From NCBI GenBank assembly GCA_016218095.1, contig JACREV010000131.1, forward strand, positions 1 through 5,020: a DNA stretch of 5,020 bases, read 5' to 3'. Below are positions 1 to 4,866 of this stretch, piece after piece (position 1 is the stretch's first letter; each line of letters starts with the position of its first letter). This stretch comes from Deltaproteobacteria bacterium. GTDB taxonomy: Bacteria; Desulfobacterota; GWC2-55-46. The notes below the pieces were generated by a model, which saw only the letters and a list, made by a program, of their open reading frames with translations, did no database searches and was not told where the DNA came from. A program made the position numbers and the translations under genes.

Positions 1-140
1 CCAAAATACCCCCGTACTTCAGCTTCGTTGTCTCTTCCCCGGTCCCGGTCCCGCTCCTCGCCTTGATACTCATAACTACGGGCGTCGTCATGGGGGTCGC
101 CGGGTGCCTCATCTCCATGGGGAGGTTCCTGAAGGTATGA
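1..140 (+). CDS. ftsX: Cell-division ABC transporter permease FtsX, C-terminal end (partial)
   Basis: The reading frame starting at base 3 is open for 45 codons and stops with TGA at 138-140; the 5' part lies outside the window. The translated end holds one hydrophobic segment (roughly PVPVPLLALILITTGVVMG) followed by a short basic tail ending GRFLKV. This matches the last transmembrane helix and the usual RRFLK-type C-terminus of FtsX. FtsX is the inner-membrane half of the FtsEX complex, which couples cytosolic ATP hydrolysis by FtsE to periplasmic peptidoglycan amidase activation during division. The identification rests on this short tail and on the EnvC-like gene immediately downstream, the known periplasmic partner of FtsEX in Proteobacteria. 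The stop codon overlaps the next ATG (ATGA), so the two genes are almost certainly co-transcribed and translationally coupled. Confidence 0.8.
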   Translation, partial: KIPPYFSFVVSSPVPVPLLALILITTGVVMGVAGCLISMGRFLKV

Positions 141-1297
141 GGACAATCTGCCTTCTCGTCCTTTTGATAGCCTTTGCGTCCCAGGCGTCCGCCGCCTCGA
201 AGCAGGAGATAATCAAGAAGGAGAAGAGGCTCGAGGACGTCAGGAAGCAGATACGCGAGGAGAGGAAAGAGGTAAGGGCGATCTCCGAGAAGGAGACGAA
301 CGTACTGGGGGAGCTCGAGGCGATAAACAAGAGCCTGAACGAAAAACGCGGGGAGCTCAGAAAGATAGAGGGGTCCATGGCCGCGATACAGGCTCGTATC
401 GGGACCGCGAACCGGAACATCTCGAGGCTCGAAGGGGAGCTCAAGGCCCTCTCGGTCAGGCTGAAGGCGCGCCTCAAGGCGATGTACAAGATGCGGCGGG
501 GGGAATCGATGCAGGTCCTCTTCGCGTCTGAATCCTCAAGGGACCTCGGCAGGCGGCATAAGTATTTGACGCTTATCATGGACAACGACACCAAGCTCAT
601 CTCAGGCTATGAAAAAAAGCTCTCCGAGCTCTCTTCAGAGCGCGCCTCTCTCGCCTCCCTTCAGACAGAGCTCTCGGCCTCTAAAAAAGATATCGGGGTG
701 AAGAGCTCCGAAGCCGAGGCGCTCAAAAAGAACAGGCTCTCCTTCTTGAAGGACATAAAGAGCGAGAAGGACAAGAAGGAGAAGATGATACAGGAGCTCG
801 AGGAGGCGGCAAACGAAATGGCCGCGCTCATAGAAAAACTCCGTCTCTCCGAGGAAAAGGAAAAGAGGGCAGAGCCCGAAGTCGGCTCAACCGGTTTTGC
901 CGCCATGAAAGGGAGGCTCCGGATGCCTGTAAAAGGCACCGTCGTCTCGCTCTACGGCAAGGTCAAACACCCGAAGTACCAGACCGTGACCTTCAATAAC
1001 GGCATAATGATAGAGGCCCCTGTAGGCTCTCCTGTGGAAAGCGTGGGGTCAGGCAAGGTCATCTACGAGGGGTGGCTCAAGGGCTACGGAGAGGTATTGA
1101 TATTGGACCACGGTGGAGGATTCTATACGCTTTACGCGCACTTGTCCAAAGTCCTTAAGGGGAAGGGTGAATCTGTTAGCGCCGGGGACGAGATAGCCCT
1201 CGTCGGGGATACCGGCCCCACGGCCTCCGGCGGCCTGTATTTCGAGATAAGGCAGAAGGGGGTGCCCAGGGACCCGATGGCCTGGCTGGTTGATTAG
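137..1297 (+). CDS. envC: EnvC-like murein hydrolase activator (coiled coil plus degenerate LytM/M23 domain)
   Basis: This 386-residue secreted protein probably activates N-acetylmuramoyl-L-alanine amidases at the division septum under control of FtsEX. I chose the ATG at 137 because it overlaps the ftsX stop (ATGA), is preceded by GGGGAGG at 119-125, and begins a clean signal peptide (MRTICLLVLLIAFASQASA, cleavage near residue 19-20). An in-frame ATG at 104 would put 11 polar residues ahead of it. Residues about 21-110 and 155-240 are Lys/Glu-rich and heptad-like, as in EnvC coiled coils. Between them lies the conserved stretch around LKARLKAMYKM and VLFASESSRDL. Residues about 263-386 form a LytM (M23) domain ending YFEIRQKG...P..WL, as in E. 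coli EnvC. The zinc-ligand positions are lost: HxGxD reads N287-N-G-I-M291 and HxH reads G366-L-Y368. Only the YAHLS histidine (H335) remains. A regulatory rather than catalytic role follows from this. Confidence 0.88.
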   Translation: MRTICLLVLLIAFASQASAASKQEIIKKEKRLEDVRKQIREERKEVRAISEKETNVLGELEAINKSLNEKRGELRKIEGSMAAIQARIGTANRNISRLEGELKALSVRLKARLKAMYKMRRGESMQVLFASESSRDLGRRHKYLTLIMDNDTKLISGYEKKLSELSSERASLASLQTELSASKKDIGVKSSEAEALKKNRLSFLKDIKSEKDKKEKMIQELEEAANEMAALIEKLRLSEEKEKRAEPEVGSTGFAAMKGRLRMPVKGTVVSLYGKVKHPKYQTVTFNNGIMIEAPVGSPVESVGSGKVIYEGWLKGYGEVLILDHGGGFYTLYAHLSKVLKGKGESVSAGDEIALVGDTGPTASGGLYFEIRQKGVPRDPMAWLVD

Positions 1298-1412
1298 AGG
1301 GGCGAAGGCGTAAAGAAGCGCATTTTTCGGTTTTTTTTAAGCCCTGCATGTGGTTTAATATATGGAGTTTTTTCAAGTTAAAGGTTTTTTTCACCGTAAG
1401 GAGGGTTTTTTA
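1298..1412 (+). promoter_or_regulatory. envC-ctpA spacer with T-tracts and a weak promoter candidate
   Basis: This 115-bp gap contains five runs of five to eight T (1323-1327, 1331-1338, 1368-1373, 1385-1391, 1406-1411). It contrasts sharply with the GC-rich genes on both sides. The only promoter-like element I see is TAATAT at 1356-1361, with T-rich sequence but no good TTGACA about 17 bp upstream. TTAAGCC (1337-1343) could pair in RNA with GGTTTAA (1352-1358), allowing one G-U pair, but this is too weak to call a terminator. Transcription from ftsX-envC may therefore run on into ctpA, with or without a local promoter. Confidence 0.3.
1398..1405 (+). promoter_or_regulatory. Strong ribosome binding site that fixes the ctpA start
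   Basis: AAGGAGGG lies 7 nt ahead of the ATG at 1413 and is nearly a perfect complement of the 16S rRNA 3' end. It decides in favour of 1413 over the in-frame ATG at 1362, which lacks such a site and would put 17 extra residues before the export signal. Confidence 0.85.
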
Positions 1413-2738
1413 ATGATCAAGATTACGAGGCCGAAGCTTATGACCGCCGTATTGGCGGTAGTCGTCTTCTTCTCGTTCGCGTCATGGGGCATGAGCCAGA
1501 AGGTGGTAGCTGTCCCGAACAACACGTACGAGGGCCTGAGGATATTTACCGACGTCCTCGGGATAGTCCAGGAGAACTACGCCGAGAGCGTCGACTCCAA
1601 GGAGATAATCTACAACGCCGTAAAGGGCATGGTCAAAGGGCTCGACCCGCATTCGAGCTTCCTTACCCCTGAAGAGTACACCGAGATGCAGATAGACACG
1701 AAGGGGAGCTTCGGAGGGATCGGCATCGAGATAGGGATGAAGGACAACGTCCTTACGGTAGTCGCCCCCATCGAGGACACGCCGGCTTACAAGGCCGGGA
1801 TACTCGCGGGCGACAAGATAGTGAAGATAGGCGAGAAGTCGACGAAGGACCTCTCGTTGAACGAGGCGGTGAGCCTCATGCGGGGGCCGAAGGACACGCC
1901 CGTCATAATCCACATCATGAGGGAGGCCTTCGACGCTCCCAGGCCCTTTACCATAAACAGGGCGATAATAAAGGTCAAGAGCGTAAAGTACAGGGTCCTC
2001 GAGGAGGGCTTCGGGTACGTAAGGATAGCCCAGTTCCAGGAATCCACCACCGACGATCTCGATAAGGCGCTTAAGGACCTCAACTCCAAGTCCAGCGGCA
2101 GGATGAAGGGGCTGGTCCTCGACCTTCGTAACAACCCCGGCGGGCTCCTGCAGGAGGCGGTCTCGGTATCGAACGAGTTTCTGGACGCCGGCCTCATCGT
2201 CTACACGAAGGGCAGGGCCGCGGGGCAGGACATGACCTTCAGCGCGGACGCCTCGAAGAGCCAGCCCGATTACCCGATAATAGTCCTCGTGAACAACGGG
2301 AGCGCGTCGGCCTCCGAGATAGTCGCCGGGGCCCTCCAGGACCACAAGAGGGCGATAGTGCTGGGCACGACGACCTTCGGCAAGGGCTCGGTACAGACGA
2401 TAATCCCGCTTGCAGACGGCTCGGCCGTGAGGCTCACGACGTCCAAATACTACACGCCTTCGGGCAGGTCCATCCAGGCCAAGGGCATAGAGCCCGACAT
2501 CGTCATCGGCGAGAACCCGAAGGGGCACCTGAAGGAGAAGGACCTCGAGGGGCATCTCGAGGGCGATGACCAGGGCAAGGCCGAAGAGCCGAAAAAAGAG
2601 AACAAGCTCATCGAGAAGATAAAGATAAGCGAGCCCGCGGGCAAGCCCGAGGAGGGCGAGGACATACAGCTTAAGCGCGCCCTCGATTATCTCAAGAGCT
2701 GGTACATATTCAAGAGCACGTCACAGAAGGTAAGCTAG
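1413..2738 (+). CDS. ctpA: Carboxy-terminal processing protease (S41 family, PDZ domain)
   Basis: This 441-residue periplasmic serine protease belongs to the CtpA/Prc group, which cleaves envelope proteins near their C-termini. An N-terminal signal or anchor spans about residues 9-26 (LMTAVLAVVVFFSFASWGM). A short helical region contains the family-typical GLDPHSSFLTPEE. A PDZ domain follows at about 98-180 (GSFGGIGIEIG, then AGILAGDKIVKI). The S41 core has DLRNNPGG and then NNGSASASEI, with nucleophile Ser299. FGKGSVQ supplies Lys324 exactly 25 residues later, and Gln328 is at Lys+4, the spacing known in CtpA/CtpB Ser-Lys-Gln sites. YYTPSGRSIQ and GIEPDI close the core. The last 75 or so residues are a charged Lys/Glu tail ending in a short helix (LKRALDYLKSW), common in this subfamily. 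The catalytic set is intact, so the enzyme should be active. In other bacteria such proteases control peptidoglycan hydrolases, which suits the neighbouring envC. Confidence 0.93.
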   Translation: MIKITRPKLMTAVLAVVVFFSFASWGMSQKVVAVPNNTYEGLRIFTDVLGIVQENYAESVDSKEIIYNAVKGMVKGLDPHSSFLTPEEYTEMQIDTKGSFGGIGIEIGMKDNVLTVVAPIEDTPAYKAGILAGDKIVKIGEKSTKDLSLNEAVSLMRGPKDTPVIIHIMREAFDAPRPFTINRAIIKVKSVKYRVLEEGFGYVRIAQFQESTTDDLDKALKDLNSKSSGRMKGLVLDLRNNPGGLLQEAVSVSNEFLDAGLIVYTKGRAAGQDMTFSADASKSQPDYPIIVLVNNGSASASEIVAGALQDHKRAIVLGTTTFGKGSVQTIIPLADGSAVRLTTSKYYTPSGRSIQAKGIEPDIVIGENPKGHLKEKDLEGHLEGDDQGKAEEPKKENKLIEKIKISEPAGKPEEGEDIQLKRALDYLKSWYIFKSTSQKVS

Positions 2739-2750
2739 GACCGCGTCACG

Positions 2751-2779
2751 GGGGGGCTTGAAAAGCCCCCCTTTTTTTT
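2751..2779 (+). terminator. Rho-independent terminator after ctpA
   Basis: GGGGGGCTT (2751-2759) pairs perfectly with AAGCCCCCC (2763-2771) around a GAA loop, or as 8 bp around TGAAA. Eight T residues follow (2772-2779). It begins 12 bp after the ctpA stop and should end most ftsX-envC-ctpA transcripts, separating them from the hemerythrin gene. Confidence 0.92.
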
Positions 2780-2813
2780 GAACGACGATTGGAGAAGAAC
2801 AGGTATCGCGGAG

Positions 2814-3218
2814 ATGGCGCTATTCACCTGGAGCGAAGAATACAGCGTAAATGTAGCCTCTTTTAACGGCCACCACAGAAAACTCATGGAGCTTATAAAC
2901 GAGCTCCACGATTCGATGAAGAGGGGCAAGGGGCCCGAGGCGGTAGGAGTGGTGCTCAAATCCCTCATCGAGTACACCAAGGTCCACTTCTCAGCCGAGC
3001 AGTACCTGATGATAACGCACGGCTACCCCGGCTATGAGGCCCATAAGGCCGAGCACGACGCCCTTGTCAGGAAGGTCGAGGAGCTCGCCGACAAGCACGG
3101 CAGGGGCATCGCCGTGACCGTCGAGGTCTTTCAGTTCCTGAAGGACTGGCTCACGAAACACATAAAGGAGACTGACGGGAAGTACAGCTCCTTTTTCACT
3201 TCAAAGGGCATATCCTGA
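2814..3218 (+). CDS. Bacteriohemerythrin (di-iron O2-binding protein)
   Basis: This 134-residue single-domain cytosolic protein has the complete hemerythrin ligand set: His21 (in NGHHRKL), His58 and Glu62 (VHFSAEQYLM), His77 and His81 (AHKAEH), His116 and Asp121 (HIKETDGKY). Length and spacing match stand-alone bacteriohemerythrins, which bind O2 reversibly at a di-iron site and are thought to serve in O2 sensing, storage, delivery or detoxification. The ATG at 2814 is chosen because the product then starts MALFTWSEEYSV, like family members that open M-x-L-F-x-W. An in-frame TTG at 2778 overlaps the terminator T-tract and is unlikely. The ribosome binding site is poor: only AGG at 2801-2803 is well spaced. 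There is no signal peptide or fused sensor domain. The usual I-D-x-Q-H first-helix motif reads F-N-G-H-H here, keeping the ligand but changing its neighbours. No convincing promoter is visible between the ctpA terminator and this gene. Confidence 0.92.
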   Translation: MALFTWSEEYSVNVASFNGHHRKLMELINELHDSMKRGKGPEAVGVVLKSLIEYTKVHFSAEQYLMITHGYPGYEAHKAEHDALVRKVEELADKHGRGIAVTVEVFQFLKDWLTKHIKETDGKYSSFFTSKGIS

Positions 3219-3230
3219 AAAATTTCGTAA

Positions 3231-4139
3231 ATGGGTAACGTCAATAAAAAGGGGCTCTTCAAACGGGGCCTTCTCATCCTCCTCGGCTTCGTCCTCGGGG
3301 CCGCTTCAATCCTCATCTTCCTCGATTACAGAGGTTCCTTCACGCCGCCTGAGGCGGATTACGCCAGGGAAGCGCCCGCGCCTCCCGCCGTGATCGAGGA
3401 GGCGGCGCCTGAGCCCTATACCGCGCCCGCGCCTGTCCCGCCGCCTATGCCCGCGCACCCAAAGGGCAGGATCGCCATAGTCATAGACGACATGGGCCCG
3501 GACTTAAGCAAGCTTAAGGAGCTTTTCGAGGCGGGCGGCCCCATCACGATAGCGATAATGCCCAACCAGAGGCATTCGGCGGAGACCGCGAGGGAGGCCG
3601 CGAAAAGGGGTTGGGACGTCCTGCTCCATCTCCCGATGGAGCCGAAGGACATCGTTGACAACGACCCGGGTGAGGGCGCGCTCCTCGTCGCCATGAGCAG
3701 GGAAGAGATAGACGCGGTGCTCCAGAGAGACTTCGCTTCGGTCCCGAACGTGATAGGCGTAAACAACCACATGGGCTCGAAGTTCACCGAGGACGAGGAG
3801 AAGATGAGATCGGTCCTCGTTGCCCTTAAAAAACGCGGGATGTTTTTTCTCGACAGCCGCACCTCTCCGGACTCGGTCGGAGGCAGGGTGGCCAGAGACC
3901 TCGGCATGAGGAGCGCCGAGCGTTCCGTCTTTCTCGACAACACCCGCGACGTCGACTATATAAAGGGACAGATACGCGAGCTCGTGTCCATCGCCGCGCG
4001 CAAGGGCGCCGCCATAGGCATAGGGCATCCGTACCCCGAGACGATCGAGGCGCTCAGGCAGACTCTCCCCGCGCTCGGCCCCGGGATAAGGGTGGTACGG
4101 TTGTCGGAGCTGGTAAACGATGGGCGCAAGGGCCGCTGA
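3231..4139 (+). CDS. Divergent polysaccharide deacetylase family protein (DUF610/YibQ-like), membrane-anchored
   Basis: This 302-residue protein has a basic N-terminus, one transmembrane helix (about residues 13-31) and a Pro/Ala-rich linker (about 38-77) that should span periplasmic space. A divergent polysaccharide deacetylase domain covers about 79-300. Family landmarks in order are IVIDDMG (D86-D87), IAIMPNQRHS (107-116), HLPMEP (H133), GVNNHMGS (H180), FFLDSRTSP (D208) and GIGHPYP (H266). The Asp and His residues in the first four blocks are the likely metal and active-site residues. The true substrate of this family is not established; an envelope glycan is the natural inference. A relative, yibQ, lies directly after envC in E. 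coli, and envC-ctpA-deacetylase order is common elsewhere, so this gene belongs to the same neighbourhood. It starts 12 bp after the hemerythrin stop without a visible Shine-Dalgarno sequence, which suggests translational coupling. The start codon is therefore slightly uncertain. Confidence 0.88.
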   Translation: MGNVNKKGLFKRGLLILLGFVLGAASILIFLDYRGSFTPPEADYAREAPAPPAVIEEAAPEPYTAPAPVPPPMPAHPKGRIAIVIDDMGPDLSKLKELFEAGGPITIAIMPNQRHSAETAREAAKRGWDVLLHLPMEPKDIVDNDPGEGALLVAMSREEIDAVLQRDFASVPNVIGVNNHMGSKFTEDEEKMRSVLVALKKRGMFFLDSRTSPDSVGGRVARDLGMRSAERSVFLDNTRDVDYIKGQIRELVSIAARKGAAIGIGHPYPETIEALRQTLPALGPGIRVVRLSELVNDGRKGR

Positions 4140-4188
4140 AACGGCTCGTCCTTTAAACAGCCCATGAAAGACCATTTACCGTTTTTTT
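4139..4188 (+). terminator. Possible weak terminator after the deacetylase gene
   Basis: AAACGG (4139-4144) can pair with CCGTTT (4179-4184) around a long loop. Inside it GTC-TTT (4149-4155, bulged C) can pair with AAAGAC (4167-4172). A run of seven T (4182-4188) follows the outer pairing. The stem is poor and partly uses the T-run itself. The T-run may instead be AT-rich DNA upstream of the csp promoter. Confidence 0.25.
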
Positions 4189-4210
4189 ATCTTTGGTTGA
4201 CAAAAAATGC

Positions 4211-4240
4211 TTGACAAGGGTTTGTACCTTTTGATAGGAT
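4211..4240 (+). promoter_or_regulatory. Sigma70-type promoter for the cold-shock gene
   Basis: A perfect -35 hexamer TTGACA (4211-4216) is followed after 18 bp by TAGGAT (4235-4240). The -10 is preceded by TGA (4232-4234), an extended -10 motif. A second perfect TTGACA lies at 4197-4202 but has no good -10 at normal spacing. AT-rich sequence at 4182-4206 could act as an UP element. Expected transcription start is near 4246-4248, giving a leader of about 130 nt, comparable to the long leaders of cold-shock mRNAs. Confidence 0.75.
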
Positions 4241-4298
4241 GGGCCTAAATTTTAACCTTAGGTAATTCTATTTGCAGTATTCTGGTTTTGGTTATCGG

Positions 4299-4337
4299 GC
4301 CGTGGAAGGACCGCAGTAACCTTCCACGGCTTTATTT
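4299..4337 (+). promoter_or_regulatory. Leader hairpin before the cold-shock gene; possible attenuator or RNA switch
   Basis: GCCGTGGAAGG (4299-4309) and CCTTCCACGGC (4320-4330) form a perfect 11-bp stem with a 10-nt loop (ACCGCAGTAA). The T-rich stretch TTTATTT follows at 4331-4337. The stem lies inside the predicted leader, about 50 nt before the start codon. The shape is compatible with an imperfect intrinsic terminator, a stabilising 5' structure or part of a temperature-responsive leader. TAACCTT occurs both at 4253-4259 and at 4317-4323, where it overlaps the stem, so alternative pairings are conceivable. Confidence 0.55.
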
Positions 4338-4364
4338 ATGCTGCAAGAGAGTTCCAAAAGAAAA

Positions 4365-4371
4365 AAGGAGG
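4365..4371 (+). promoter_or_regulatory. Ribosome binding site of the cold-shock gene
   Basis: AAGGAGG lies 8 nt ahead of the ATG at 4380. This is an ideal site and spacing, and it selects 4380 over the in-frame ATG at 4338. Confidence 0.9.
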
Positions 4372-4379
4372 CACAAGAA

Positions 4380-4580
4380 ATGGCAAGAGGCAAAGTAAAG
4401 TGGTTTAACGACACAAAGGGTTTCGGTTTCATCCAGCAGGAGTCGGGCGAGGACGTATTCGTACACTACACCGCGATCACCGGCGAGGGTTTCAAGACCC
4501 TGAAGGAAGGCGAAGAGGTCGAGTTTGAGATCACCCAGGGCCCGAAGGGTCCTCAGGCCTCGAACGTAGTAAAGGTCTAA
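4380..4580 (+). CDS. Cold-shock domain protein (CspA family)
   Basis: This 66-residue protein is a complete single cold-shock domain, an OB-fold that binds single-stranded RNA and DNA. Such proteins act as RNA chaperones that melt mRNA structure in the cold, and some members are instead constitutive or stationary-phase proteins. The opening MARGKVKWFND is diagnostic. RNP1 is KGFGFI (residues 13-18) and RNP2 is VFVHY (26-30). The end, GPQASNVVKV, matches the usual Csp terminus, and the length is normal. The gene is monocistronic, with its own promoter, a long structured leader, a near-ideal ribosome binding site and a strong terminator. This layout suggests high and possibly post-transcriptionally regulated expression. 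Which Csp paralogue it represents cannot be told from sequence, and cold induction is an inference from the family and the leader. Confidence 0.96.
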   Translation: MARGKVKWFNDTKGFGFIQQESGEDVFVHYTAITGEGFKTLKEGEEVEFEITQGPKGPQASNVVKV

Positions 4581-4669
4581 CCTTCTTCAAGACATAGAGG
4601 CTCGACCGGAAAGACCATTGGACAAAGGCGTCAAGCGTTTTCCCCTTTAGAACCTCATTAGTCTGCTAA

Positions 4670-4700
4670 CCCCCTTTTGCGCGAGCAAAAGGGGGTTTTT
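4670..4700 (+). terminator. Rho-independent terminator after the cold-shock gene
   Basis: CCCCCTTTTGC (4670-4680) pairs perfectly with GCAAAAGGGGG (4685-4695), an 11-bp stem capped by GCGA, a GNRA-type tetraloop, and followed by TTTTT (4696-4700). It lies 90 bp after the csp stop, leaving a 3' untranslated region in which I see no other clear structure. Confidence 0.92.
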
Positions 4701-4711
4701 CATTTGAAAAG

Positions 4712-4735
4712 GGCCGGCGATGACCGGCGCCGGCC
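4712..4735. repeat. GC-rich inverted repeat between csp and ispA
   Basis: GGCCGGCG (4712-4719) and CGCCGGCC (4728-4735) form an 8-bp stem with an 8-nt loop. An alternative pairing is GCCGG (4713-4717) with CCGGC (4724-4728). The following GAGTTGTTTTATT is moderately T-rich, so it could be a backup terminator. It could also be a genome-dispersed small palindrome, which one window cannot show. Confidence 0.4.
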
Positions 4736-4746
4736 GAGTTGTTTTA

Positions 4747-4775
4747 TTGTAATCGCACGCTTATTCTGTTATCAT
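4747..4775 (+). promoter_or_regulatory. Probable promoter for the polyprenyl synthase gene
   Basis: TTGTAA (4747-4752) and TATCAT (4770-4775) are separated by 17 bp, and TGT directly before the -10 provides an extended -10 motif. The -10 matches consensus at five of six positions and the -35 at four of six. Expected start is near 4782, giving a leader of about 85 nt that would contain the inverted repeat at 4792-4830. Confidence 0.55.
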
Positions 4776-4791
4776 GAAATATGCCCTGTGG

Positions 4792-4830
4792 CCGCGGAAA
4801 CCGACCAAAATTTGAACGGGGTTTCCGCGG
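4792..4830. repeat. Perfect 11-bp inverted repeat in the ispA leader
   Basis: CCGCGGAAACC (4792-4802) is repeated exactly in inverted orientation as GGTTTCCGCGG (4820-4830), around a 17-nt centre that contains the palindrome AAATTT (4808-4813). No T-run follows on either strand, so it is not an ordinary intrinsic terminator. Its position just downstream of the probable start site and about 36 bp before the start codon suits either an operator for a dimeric regulator or a leader RNA hairpin. I do not recognise the motif. Confidence 0.5.
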
Positions 4831-4866
4831 GCAAGCACGTTTAAAAAATCTCGATAAGAGAAGACA

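Noticed and set aside
104..136. Upstream ATG at 104 as the envC start
   Set aside because: It would add 11 polar residues before a clean signal peptide and overlap ftsX by more; the ATGA junction at 137 is more natural.
1362..1412. ATG at 1362 as the ctpA start
   Set aside because: AAGGAGGG at 1398-1405 with 7-nt spacing clearly marks 1413, which also gives a normal export signal.
1482..2555. Long open frame of 357 codons antisense to ctpA
   Set aside because: It lies wholly opposite a gene with an intact catalytic set. The translation is low in family-like motifs and rich in Arg, Leu, Val and Tyr, as expected from complementing this codon style.
2778..2813. TTG start at 2778 for the hemerythrin
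   Set aside because: It overlaps the T-tract of the ctpA terminator, and the extra residues do not fit the family N-terminus.
3504..4175. Open frame of 223 codons antisense to the deacetylase gene
   Set aside because: It is a shadow of a well-supported gene, has no recognisable motif and no ribosome binding site that I can see.
4241..4340. Known riboswitch class (for example a c-di-GMP element) in the csp leader
   Set aside because: I could not match the conserved core of any class I know. The hairpin alone is not enough, so it is reported only as a structured leader.
4338..4379. Upstream in-frame ATG giving a cold-shock protein with 14 extra residues
   Set aside because: It has no ribosome binding site, directly follows the hairpin, and lies upstream of an ideal site for the canonical start at 4380.
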